Assembly: GCA_031267335.1 (NCBI GenBank)
Contig: JAIRZH010000021.1
Coordinates: 1 to 12,720, forward strand
DNA length: 12,720 bases
Direction of reading: 5' to 3'
DNA from: Oscillospiraceae bacterium
GTDB lineage: Bacteria > Bacillota > Clostridia > Oscillospirales > Acutalibacteraceae
Shown here piece by piece: positions 5,300 through 12,601 of the stretch (position 1 is its first letter; the number at the start of each line of letters is the position of its first letter). Below the pieces are notes generated by a model. That model was given only the letters and a program-made list of their open reading frames with translations, had not been told where the DNA came from and made no database searches. A program made the translations under genes and the position numbers.

Positions 5300-6181
5300 A
5301 TGGATGGTATGAGTAAATTTATTTTTATTACTGGGGGCGTAGTTTCCGGATTAGGAAAAGGTATTACCGCAGCTTCGCTTGGAAGACTTTTAAAGTTAAG
5401 GGACTTAAAAGTCACACTGCAAAAACTTGATCCTTACATAAATATCGACCCAGGAACTATGAGTCCTTATCAGCATGGAGAAGTTTTTGTCACAGAAGAC
5501 GGCGCCGAAACTGACTTAGATTTAGGTCATTATGAACGATTTGTAGATGAAAATCTTACTAAATTTTCCAATTTAACCGCTGGCATGGTTTACTGGAATG
5601 TTTTGCAAAAAGAACGTAATGGCGAATATCTAGGCAGCACTGTCCAGGTGATTCCGCATATCACTAATGAAATTAAAAATTTTGTTTATTCTCTTGCAAA
5701 AACTTCAAATGTTGATGTAATTATAACTGAAATCGGCGGTACTATAGGTGATATTGAAATTCAACCATTTATTGAGGCAATTAGACAAATTTCATTGGAA
5801 GTTGGAACTCGAAATTGCGTTTTTATTCATGTTACATTAATACCTTATATTTTATGTTCTAATGAATATAAATCAAAGCCTACGCAGCATTCTGTTAAAG
5901 AATTGCGTTCATTAGGCATTAATCCGAATTTAATAGTAGTTCGCTGTGACCAAAATCTTCCAAAAGAAATAAAAGATAAAATTGCTTTATTTTGTAGCGT
6001 TGAACCAGATTGTGTTATAGAAAATATTACTACATCATCGCTTTATTCTGCGCCTTTAATGCTTGAAAAAAGTAATTTTTCTGAAATAGTTACCAAAAAA
6101 TTAAATTTAAAATGTAAACCTTTGGATTTATCTAGCTGGGAAAATGTTACAAAAAACTTAAAAAACAAGATAAAATTGTAA
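5300..6181 (+). CDS. pyrG: CTP synthase, amidoligase (synthetase) part, 5' part of a frame-split pyrG
   Basis: The N-terminal half of CTP synthase, which phosphorylates UTP and aminates it to CTP in the cytoplasm. Conserved blocks are intact: P-loop GGVVSGLGKG (12-21), DPYINIDPGTMSPYQHGEVF (44-63), DGAETDLDLGHYERF (67-81), EIGGTIGDIE (144-153) and KPTQHSVKELRSLGI (193-207). The frame runs to residue 293 and stops with TAA at 6179-6181, inside the linker to the glutaminase domain. The rest of the enzyme continues one base back in the -1 frame. The two frames together (5300-6912) give about 537 codons, a normal PyrG length. The start may be ATG 5300 or the in-frame ATG 5309 (MSKFIF), which matches typical PyrG N-termini; neither has a well-spaced Shine-Dalgarno sequence. 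It lies 17 bases after pstA. Confidence 0.93.
   Translation: MDGMSKFIFITGGVVSGLGKGITAASLGRLLKLRDLKVTLQKLDPYINIDPGTMSPYQHGEVFVTEDGAETDLDLGHYERFVDENLTKFSNLTAGMVYWNVLQKERNGEYLGSTVQVIPHITNEIKNFVYSLAKTSNVDVIITEIGGTIGDIEIQPFIEAIRQISLEVGTRNCVFIHVTLIPYILCSNEYKSKPTQHSVKELRSLGINPNLIVVRCDQNLPKEIKDKIALFCSVEPDCVIENITTSSLYSAPLMLEKSNFSEIVTKKLNLKCKPLDLSSWENVTKNLKNKIKL
6149..6166 (+). other. Tandem slippery heptamers (A AAA AAC twice) at the pyrG frame junction
   Basis: In the upstream frame the codons are ACA AAA AAC TTA AAA AAC. Both 6151-6157 and 6160-6166 are A-AAA-AAC in the phase X-XXY-YYZ, a known type of -1 ribosomal frameshift site. Slipping back one base at the second gives K K Q D K I V N followed by IAIVGKYV, the expected start of the glutaminase domain. 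A GGGA at 6138-6141, 9 bases before the first heptamer, could act as a stimulator. No strong downstream hairpin is obvious; only a 7-base AAGATAA/TTATCTT pairing is seen. Transcript slippage on the A6 tracts, or a missing A from sequencing, would give the same result. Confidence 0.6.
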
Positions 6182-6912
6182 ATATCGCCATTGTAGGTAA
6201 GTATGTTGATTTTAAAGACGCTTATCTTTCAATTACTGAAGCATTGCATCACGCAGGAATTGAACTTGGCGCTAAAATTGAAATTAAATGGCTAGATTCT
6301 GAAATTTTATCTGATTTTTATATTGCAGAAAGAATGTTTTCTGATTGTAATGGAATACTCATTCCTGGTGGTTTTGGTCCAAGAGGAATTGAAGGTAAAA
6401 TAAATGCCGCTAGATTCGCTAGAGAAAGAAATATTCCTTATTTAGGAATTTGTTTAGGAATGCAAATTGCTGCGATTGAATTTGCGCGTAATGTGATAAA
6501 GTTTAGCGATGCTAATTCGAGCGAATTCTGTCCCAAAAGTAAAAATCTTGTTATAGATCTTATGAAAAATCAATGTGGAGTTTTGCAAAAAGGCGGCACT
6601 ATGCGGCTGGGTGCTTATCCGTGCAAAATTAAAAATAATTCATTGTTACATGCAATTTATAATAAAAACGAAATCTTTGAAAGACATAGACACAGATATG
6701 AATTCAACAATAATTTTAGATCTAAATTTATAGAAAACGGAATGATAATTTCAGGTACTTCACCTGATGATTTATTGGTTGAAGCTATTGAGCTAAAAAA
6801 TAATATTTTTTTCATAGGAGTACAATTTCATCCAGAATTTAAAAGCCGGCCGAATAAGCCACATCCATTGTTTTTAAGCTTTGTCAAAAATTCATTACAA
6901 AATCAATGCTAG
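6160..6912 (+). CDS. pyrG: CTP synthase, glutamine amidotransferase part, 3' part of the frame-split pyrG
   Basis: The class I glutaminase domain that hydrolyses glutamine and feeds ammonia to the synthetase half. It begins in this frame as KKQDKIVN followed by IAIVGKYVDFKDAYLSITEA, the standard linker and first strand of the domain. Catalytic residues are present: the Cys of GICLGMQ (codon 6451-6453), and His and Glu of VQFHPEF (His codon about 6829). IPGGFGPRGIEGK and ANSSEFCP are also conserved. A TTG at 6244 opens the frame but would remove the first strand and has no ribosome binding site, so independent translation is unlikely. Expression as a fusion with the upstream frame is the best reading. 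The TAG stop (6910-6912) is also the left target duplication of an R1 element. Confidence 0.88.
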   Translation, partial: KKQDKIVNIAIVGKYVDFKDAYLSITEALHHAGIELGAKIEIKWLDSEILSDFYIAERMFSDCNGILIPGGFGPRGIEGKINAARFARERNIPYLGICLGMQIAAIEFARNVIKFSDANSSEFCPKSKNLVIDLMKNQCGVLQKGGTMRLGAYPCKIKNNSLLHAIYNKNEIFERHRHRYEFNNNFRSKFIENGMIISGTSPDDLLVEAIELKNNIFFIGVQFHPEFKSRPNKPHPLFLSFVKNSLQNQC

Positions 6913-7071
6913 AGCCTATTACCACTATTTGAAATGACAAAATTTCGAGTAATTTTTGGTTTGGATAAAGAAATTTTTTTCATAATACTAACGTATTGTA
7001 AAAAAAATTAACGTAGTACAAATCAAAAAGTACCGAAATATGGGTCGTTAAACAGTAGTGGGAGCAGGTCC
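6913..7071 (+). mobile_element. MITE-like element R1, full copy at the pyrG stop codon
   Basis: A 159-base non-coding element flanked by TAG at 6910-6912 and 7072-7074. The left end AGCCTATTACCACTATTTG and the reverse complement of the right end, GGACCTGCTCCCACTACTG, are imperfect terminal inverted repeats. The centre has an inverted repeat around AATACTAACGTATT flanked by T and A runs, able to form a hairpin of about 14 pairs. It separates the converging pyrG and the large minus-strand gene and might help end transcription from either side. The next bases, GCAGGCTC then TAA, look like the end of a further, otherwise lost, element. Confidence 0.88.
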
Positions 7072-7114
7072 TAGGCAGGCTCTAAGAGGTCTACTTACGA
7101 ATGGTGCCGTTTAT

Positions 7115-10100
7115 CTAAATTTTTTTTGGGATTTCTTCGTATTCTTTGATTTCGAATAAATATTTAAGACTTCCGCCATCTCGAGTTCTAAATTTTAAGT
7201 TTTTTGATACATCTTCTATATCTGAACTAAATTGATATAATAAAATTTTGTTGGATTCTAAAATGTTTTTTAAATTTTGAATTTTTTTCTCTACCCAATT
7301 TTTCATTCTAGTATCTTCAATTTGCAATTTATTAACAATTTGTTGCTGACTTTCGTTGTTTGATGCATTTTGGTTTTTTTCCGTAAACTGTAATTTTTCA
7401 TTTATTGGATTTGAATCTTTTATTTCTTCAAAAATTTTAACTGTTTTATAAATTCTTTCACTTGGTTTAGATATTCCAATGGCTAAATTTTTTCCATATA
7501 TTTTTCCAAATTTAAATGCTTTCGAAATTTCCGACTTCAATTGTTCGAGTTTAAATTTTGTCGAATTGTTCATAGCTTGAATTGGATTAATTACTGTTTC
7601 TGTATTAAAACTATTAGGATTTCCAGTGCTTTTATTAAGACTAGTTTCTGTAGTTAGGATTTGCGTCGAAGAATTAATTTGCGTATTTAAAACCCGCGGC
7701 GCAGAATCGGCTTGTGCGGCTGAGTTTGGCATCGTTCTATTGAGTTCCGAAAGATAATTATCGGCAAAATCATAAACAAGAAATAATTTTGGTCGATATA
7801 AATTTTTAAAATTATTTTTTAATTTTTCTATCTCTGCATTTTTTTTCTCTTTGGCTTCTAACCTGGCTTTTTTATTGGTTGCAATTTCAGATATATATTC
7901 TTTCGGGATTGATTCCTGTGTTGTTTTAAGTGAATTTGAATTAAATTGTCGTGTGCTTTGTTGCTTTCTATTTTCTTCTGCTTTTTCCCTTGACCTTTGT
8001 AAATTCGATTTTACGACCTTAATTTCAATCTTTTCATTATGATTTTTTTCAATAATTTTTTCAAAATATATTTCTGAACGAAATTCGTTTAAATCTTTGT
8101 TATTTCTTTTTGCTATTTCTTTGTTATTATCTAAATCTTCAAAATCAGAATTAAAATTATCGATAACACTACCAAAATAAATATCATTTGTAACATTTGT
8201 TATATCTTCAGTGGGCATTTTAAAGCGATTAGAAATTTTTTTAAATTCTTTAAGATTATTTAATAATTCTACTTGGAATTTTTCAACAAGATTCTTTAAA
8301 TCTTTAACTATTTCGGGCATGTCTTCGATGAATTCATCGATTTTATCTATGTTAATGCCAATTTTATAATCAAGTTCTGAAAAATTAAAATTAACAAAAC
8401 TAGAATCTTTTTTACATTCCGATAATTCTATTAAAATATTTTTTTGGATTTTTAAAATTTTTTCTTTTTCGACATTTAGCAGTAGATCTTTGCTATTTTT
8501 AATGTCTTCAAAATATTCATAAATTAAAATTAATTTTGCTCGATTATTTTTATAGTCTTGTTTTAATCTTTCTGTTTTTTCAATTTTAGTTTCTGTGATT
8601 TCTGGTTTTTGTTCGGTTTCGTTACTGATATCATCATCTTTTTCTATTGGTTGGCCTCTGTTGGCGATTTGTTCTTCTGTTTCTTTGAGCTGTGTGTTAG
8701 CAGTTTTCATTAATTTAGCCAAAAATGTTCGAGTTTGCTGATAAGCATTAGAATTTAGTGTATTTTTAAAACGATTTATAAAAAAATTAACTGAAGTTAT
8801 TTTGTCCTCAAGCTTTTCGGAAAATCCTTGTTTTGGCTCTGGAATTTTATTTTCATTTTCGTTATAACCACTTGTGCTTTCGTCATTTTCGTTTTCATCT
8901 TTATTTCTGACTGATTCAAATGCTGTAAATAATTTGTTCTTAGTAGCAATTGCTTTTTGAACTAATTTATCTTTAGTAATTATTGCTTTTTGGGTTAATT
9001 TATTTGCTACTCTTTTAAAAACATTTTCTTCGTCATCTTCTGCTAGGTCATTTTGATCGATATCTGAATTATCTGTATCATTCGTTTCTGATTCGTCTTC
9101 TAAGGGCAAATTTTTAGTATTTTGTTTAAGATCATTGCCGATTGCATAGTATTGATCATATATTTGTTCTGTAACATATATTATTCTGTTTAGATACATT
9201 TCCATGGAATCTTCATGATAATATAAACAATTTTTCAGGCGTGATTTTTGTATTTCTTTTATTCTATCTTGTATACCATCTTCATCGTATTCTTCTCTAT
9301 CCGATGCTTCATCGTCCTCTTCTTTCGATTCATCGCTGAATTCCGAGCATAATTCTCTAATTTTATTTATTTTTTCAAAATCATCAGCTTGTATGTCACT
9401 TTCTTCTTCGTTTTTGATTTTATTATAAATTGTTGCCATATTGCGAAAATTTATTTCAAAAACTGGAAAAAAACTTAAGATTTCTTTAATATTACTTTGA
9501 AATTTTTCTTCAACAGTGTCTTTTTGCAAATTGCCTAGAATTCCTGAATCTTTTTTTAATTTATTAGAAACTTCCATTAAGCTATTTATGACATTTCTAT
9601 TAACTAAATTTGGTGTTTCATTATCTAAACCGGATTTTTTAGCAAATTTTTGCCAAACTCCTTCTTCTTCACCATTTTCTCTTTCTTCGTCAAGTGTCGC
9701 CAATCTAAAATTTCTAGATTTTGCTTCTTCCTTCATACGTTCTCTATATTCTGTTTCGTTTTCACTTTCTTCTTCTTCATAATCTTCTTTCGGCTCTTTT
9801 TTATTTTCAATTTTTGTTTCAAGATCTATGTTTTTTGATTTAATGAAATTTTCCATTGATTCTTTTTCGCCAATAGCAGTATCTCGGAAATACGTTAAAT
9901 ATTCTTTAGTGTCATTATCATCTATGTTAAGATTTTTTAATACGCTATCGCTGCCTCTTTCCATTCCTATTTGTCGGCCGAGGTGTTCGAAAAAAATTTT
10001 TCTTTTAGATACAACTTTTTGAATTCTTAATGTTTTTTGTTCAGGCACGCTATCTTCATATATTTTATCAATTTTCCAAGCGTAATAATCACTGCCTGCC

Positions 10101-10291
10101 TTTCTGATTTCTTTTTTTAAAGACGCTTTTTCTTTTTCATAATATTTTTTTTCTTTATTTAAATCGGTTGTAATTCGTTGGTTAACTGCAGTAAAATCTT
10201 CAAACGCTGAACTTAAGGTATTTAAATTATCTGGAGAATGTATAGATTCGTTATCTGTTTTTAATTTGTATTTATCTTTATAACCTGCCAT
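7115..10291 (-). CDS. Giant highly charged, probably coiled-coil protein of unknown function
   Basis: I do not recognise this 1058-residue protein. It has no signal peptide and no membrane segment. It is very rich in Lys, Glu, Asn, Asp and Ile, with long predicted amphipathic helices. Strongly acidic stretches lie at about residues 167-192, 294-342 and 397-422. Two 11-residue amphipathic repeats (LTQKAIITKDK, LVQKAIATKNK) follow at about 432-454. A Ser/Thr/Asn-rich, low-helix region lies at about 860-910, and a helical C-terminus ends in basic EIPKKI. The start chosen is ATG 10291 (MAGYKDKYK), because AAGGTGA sits just upstream and covers the alternative GTG at 10300. It lies 66 bases after the CIS tube-like gene on the same strand, which suggests cotranscription and a role linked to that structure, such as a scaffold, filament, cargo or effector. 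It does not look like a tape-measure protein, which usually has hydrophobic segments and a different gene order. Confidence 0.72.
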   Translation of the reverse strand: MAGYKDKYKLKTDNESIHSPDNLNTLSSAFEDFTAVNQRITTDLNKEKKYYEKEKASLKKEIRKAGSDYYAWKIDKIYEDSVPEQKTLRIQKVVSKRKIFFEHLGRQIGMERGSDSVLKNLNIDDNDTKEYLTYFRDTAIGEKESMENFIKSKNIDLETKIENKKEPKEDYEEEESENETEYRERMKEEAKSRNFRLATLDEERENGEEEGVWQKFAKKSGLDNETPNLVNRNVINSLMEVSNKLKKDSGILGNLQKDTVEEKFQSNIKEILSFFPVFEINFRNMATIYNKIKNEEESDIQADDFEKINKIRELCSEFSDESKEEDDEASDREEYDEDGIQDRIKEIQKSRLKNCLYYHEDSMEMYLNRIIYVTEQIYDQYYAIGNDLKQNTKNLPLEDESETNDTDNSDIDQNDLAEDDEENVFKRVANKLTQKAIITKDKLVQKAIATKNKLFTAFESVRNKDENENDESTSGYNENENKIPEPKQGFSEKLEDKITSVNFFINRFKNTLNSNAYQQTRTFLAKLMKTANTQLKETEEQIANRGQPIEKDDDISNETEQKPEITETKIEKTERLKQDYKNNRAKLILIYEYFEDIKNSKDLLLNVEKEKILKIQKNILIELSECKKDSSFVNFNFSELDYKIGINIDKIDEFIEDMPEIVKDLKNLVEKFQVELLNNLKEFKKISNRFKMPTEDITNVTNDIYFGSVIDNFNSDFEDLDNNKEIAKRNNKDLNEFRSEIYFEKIIEKNHNEKIEIKVVKSNLQRSREKAEENRKQQSTRQFNSNSLKTTQESIPKEYISEIATNKKARLEAKEKKNAEIEKLKNNFKNLYRPKLFLVYDFADNYLSELNRTMPNSAAQADSAPRVLNTQINSSTQILTTETSLNKSTGNPNSFNTETVINPIQAMNNSTKFKLEQLKSEISKAFKFGKIYGKNLAIGISKPSERIYKTVKIFEEIKDSNPINEKLQFTEKNQNASNNESQQQIVNKLQIEDTRMKNWVEKKIQNLKNILESNKILLYQFSSDIEDVSKNLKFRTRDGGSLKYLFEIKEYEEIPKKI
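8931..8996 (-). repeat. Two tandem 33-base units encoding 11-residue amphipathic repeats
   Basis: Units 8931-8963 and 8964-8996 each contain ATTGCTTTTTG in register and encode LVQKAIATKNK and LTQKAIITKDK. The 11-residue period with alternating Lys and Ala/Ile is like apolipoprotein- or LEA-type amphipathic helices that lie along membranes or pack in coiled coils. The repeat sits directly after the third acidic stretch of the giant protein. Confidence 0.65.
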
Positions 10292-10357
10292 ATTTATCAC
10301 CTTTTTTTGCTTTAAAATTGAATATTCCTGAGTTTTTGCTTAATTTATTTCAAATTT

Positions 10358-11089
10358 TTATAATCTATTAGCTTTTAAGAAATACGGAAACGCAAGTTCG
10401 CCAACTGATTTAAATGTTAATGATTCTGCAAATTGATAACCCTCAACCTGAAGCCAAGAAGTTCCAAGTGTACTTTCGTTTGGTTCACGTTCGATTCCTT
10501 TTGATGTTTCTCCGAGCGATTGTTTTCTGATTGTAACATCTACAACGGCTTTAAGCGGCTCGCCTTTAGAAGAAAAACACTTATAATTGCAAGTTACATT
10601 TACAATAGGACCAAAAAAATTCATGTTGCCCCATTTAAAAAGTGCAAAATAGCTTTGTGTATTGGAGTATTGAAATAATTTTTCAATAATTACGATATTT
10701 TCATCAGCAAGTGAAAAACTTTCCGGAGACATTCCGTGCATAGTTCTTGCGTCATGTTCGTCGTAGATATCAAATATTAAATTTAACACAAGACTATCGT
10801 CAGGCTTTTGCGCTCCACCGCCTTTTAATTCATATCGTTGTCCTTCTACTACGGGTGGCAAAGGCAAATCCATGGATTTCTTCACAGCACGGTGGCGTTC
10901 AAATTCACTAGGATTTATTTGAACTGGCAAAGCTTCAACTGCTTGATAACTATATGATTCTTGGGAAATTGAAAATTCACCCGCGGGTAATACCCTAAAA
11001 ATAAATATTACAGCCTTTGTTACAACCGAAAAATCGTTTAAAACACTTGTACGATATTTAGTTGTTAGTGAAGTGCCAAAACCAATCAT
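10358..11089 (-). CDS. Contractile injection system tube-like protein (Pvc7/Afp7 N-terminal type, phage-tail-like)
   Basis: Probably a structural protein of a contractile injection system (CIS) or phage-tail-like particle, of the type that joins the inner tube to the baseplate. In the 243 residues, features typical of the CIS tube/LysM-protein N-terminal domain appear in order: VQINPSEF (56-63, the INP-x-x-Y/F motif), a Gly-rich turn, SLVLNLIFDIYD (99-110, the strand usually ending in FD-T/I), ENIVIIEKLFQYS (130-142), FKWGNMNFFGPI (151-162, compare the family's L-x-WG-x-x-x-F-x-G) and FSSKGEPLKAVVDVTIRK (172-189). The last about 50 residues do not form a recognisable LysM repeat. The ATG has a good AGAGG ribosome binding site 7 bases upstream (11095-11101). 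Codons are noticeably less AT-biased than in neighbouring genes, which suggests high expression, strong conservation or later acquisition. It is the first gene of a two-gene unit; no sheath, tube or baseplate genes are in the window. Confidence 0.7.
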   Translation of the reverse strand: MIGFGTSLTTKYRTSVLNDFSVVTKAVIFIFRVLPAGEFSISQESYSYQAVEALPVQINPSEFERHRAVKKSMDLPLPPVVEGQRYELKGGGAQKPDDSLVLNLIFDIYDEHDARTMHGMSPESFSLADENIVIIEKLFQYSNTQSYFALFKWGNMNFFGPIVNVTCNYKCFSSKGEPLKAVVDVTIRKQSLGETSKGIEREPNESTLGTSWLQVEGYQFAESLTFKSVGELAFPYFLKANRL

Positions 11090-11101
11090 TATTAACCTCT
11101 C

Positions 11102-11444
11102 AAGAAAAAAATAAAACTTTTTTTAAACCGTCAGATTTCATAAAAATCGACGCCGGCTATATTGTTGATACTCCAAGAAACTTTGAATAAAAACAAAAGT
11201 GTTCCAGAAAGTTCTGAAATAAGTCTAAATGCATAAATTTTCGCTAAGTTTTGTAGTATATAATGTTTTAAAATAATAAATTTTTAAGCATATTAAAACT
11301 TAAATATTTGATTTTTTTATAAAATAATTTAAAATATCGGTTTATAAAATATTTTATTAATTAGAAAATTTAGAATAACTTTATTTTACTTCATATTCAG
11401 CAAAATATAACAAATGAAATATTAAATTAGTGTGAATTTTTAGT
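11102..11444. other. Divergent intergenic region between the CIS-like gene and corA
   Basis: No convincing gene. Bases 11130-11230 are less AT-rich than the rest (a GACGCCGGC block at 11150-11158) and are open on both strands: minus reads ...ISELSGTLLFLFK...NIAGVDFYEI then stop, plus reads ...DFIKIDAGYIVDTPRNFE then stop. Neither has a start codon, so this may be a gene remnant. Promoters for both flanking genes should lie here; a TATACT on the minus strand near 11258 and a TATAAC on the plus strand near 11405 are weak candidates. Confidence 0.3.
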
Positions 11445-12371
11445 ATGATTAATTACTATCAAACATTTGATAATAAATTTCAAAAATGTGATACTTGTCC
11501 TGTGGATTCTTGGATTAATTGTATTGCGCCTACAGAAAAAGAAATTAAGTTTTTATCTAGTAAATTTAATATTGAGCAAAATTTTTTAAAAAGCGCATTA
11601 GATGAACAAGAATCATCTAGAATCGATACAGATAATGAAATAACTTTAATAGTCATCGATTGCCCAGTAGTAGATAAATCTGAAAAAAATTTAATATATT
11701 ACACTATGCCATTAAGTATATTTTTAACTAAAGAAAACGTAATAACTGTTTCAGTTAAAAATATAGAAATTTTAAATGCGCTCATATCCGGAAAAGTTCC
11801 AAATGCCCAAACAAAAGATAGAACTAGATTTATTTTAAATGTAATTTTATATGCAACTGGAAAATATCTTAGTTATTTGAACCAAATTATTAAAACCAGT
11901 GACCGCATCGAACGTTCGCTGAGCAAATCTATGAAAAATAAGAATTTAATTCAGCTTTTAAAAATCGAAAAATCACTTGTTTATTTTTCTTCTTCTTTAA
12001 AGACCTCAAAAGTTACTGTTGAAAAGTTATTTCGCGGAAAGTTCCTCACACTGCACGAAGATGATCGTGAGTTGCTCGATGACGTATTAATTGAAATTAA
12101 ACAAGCGATAGAAATGAGCGACACTTATTTAAACATTACTACTGGAATTATGGAAGCCTTTGCTTCAATAATTTCTAATAATTTAAATATTGTAATGAAA
12201 ATTTTAGCGTCATTAACGCTTATAATTTCTATCCCAACAGTAATTTCAGGTATTTACGGAATGAACACACCGAACTTCCCCATGATGGATCACTGGTGGT
12301 TTCCAGTTTCTTTATCGTTTATTCTAATGTGTTTAGCTTATATAATGTTAAAAAAAAAAGATATGATCTAA
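11445..12371 (+). CDS. corA: CorA-family magnesium/divalent cation transporter
   Basis: A homopentameric membrane channel that takes up Mg2+ (in some members Co2+, Ni2+ or Zn2+). Its 308 residues are a normal length. A large cytoplasmic domain contains the WINCIAPTEKEI motif (23-34), common as W-I-N/D-x-x-x-P-T near the N-terminus, then mixed strands and long helices (about 125-245). Two C-terminal membrane segments follow, about 251-271 and 284-302, with the diagnostic pore motif YGMN at 271-274 at the end of the first and the periplasmic loop TPNFPMMDHWW between them. The end is basic (LKKKDMI), as in CorA, and lies in the cytoplasm. No Shine-Dalgarno sequence precedes the ATG. It is monocistronic, transcribed away from the CIS-like gene, and no obvious terminator follows. 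Confidence 0.92.
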   Translation: MINYYQTFDNKFQKCDTCPVDSWINCIAPTEKEIKFLSSKFNIEQNFLKSALDEQESSRIDTDNEITLIVIDCPVVDKSEKNLIYYTMPLSIFLTKENVITVSVKNIEILNALISGKVPNAQTKDRTRFILNVILYATGKYLSYLNQIIKTSDRIERSLSKSMKNKNLIQLLKIEKSLVYFSSSLKTSKVTVEKLFRGKFLTLHEDDRELLDDVLIEIKQAIEMSDTYLNITTGIMEAFASIISNNLNIVMKILASLTLIISIPTVISGIYGMNTPNFPMMDHWWFPVSLSFILMCLAYIMLKKKDMI

Positions 12372-12601
12372 AACAGATAAGCAAAGATTTTTTTAAGATC
12401 AGCTCAAAGACGTTCAATTAAGATTATAGTCAGGAAAATAATGAGGAATAGAAATTAACGTTAAATTTTTTTACCGTGCTTGATTAAAAATTTGCGAAAA
12501 TTACTTTTTATAAAAATAAACGTTACTCTTACATCATGATTGTCGTATTACGTAATATTTATCGCAGTTTTTTTAAAAAAAAAATTTATAACCTGTGTTA
12601 G
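12372..12601. other. Intergenic region without a visible gene
   Basis: AT-rich DNA between corA and the terminal R1 copy. A 17-base stretch ACGTTAAATTTTTTTAC near 12459 equals part of the reverse complement of R1 and may be a scrap of that element, but such AT-rich matches can be chance. The TATTACGTAATA near 12546 is a perfect palindrome with no clear role. No RNA gene or terminator is seen. Confidence 0.3.

Noticed and set aside
6244..6912. Independent glutaminase protein starting at TTG 6244
   Set aside because: No ribosome binding site, and it would lose the first strand IAIVGKYV, which is encoded in the same frame just upstream.
6960..7010. R1 central hairpin as a classical rho-independent terminator for pyrG
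   Set aside because: The stem is almost all A-T and the T run lies before rather than after it on either strand; the same sequence occurs in R1 copies away from gene ends.
7851..10022. Several open frames of 60-90 codons on the plus strand opposite the giant protein gene
   Set aside because: They are Phe/Ser/Leu-rich, as expected from the complement of Lys/Glu/Asn-rich coding DNA, and lack ribosome binding sites and recognisable motifs.
7115..10291. The giant protein as a phage tape-measure protein
   Set aside because: It has no hydrophobic segments, is extremely charged, and follows rather than precedes the tube/LysM-type gene; gene order and composition both disagree.
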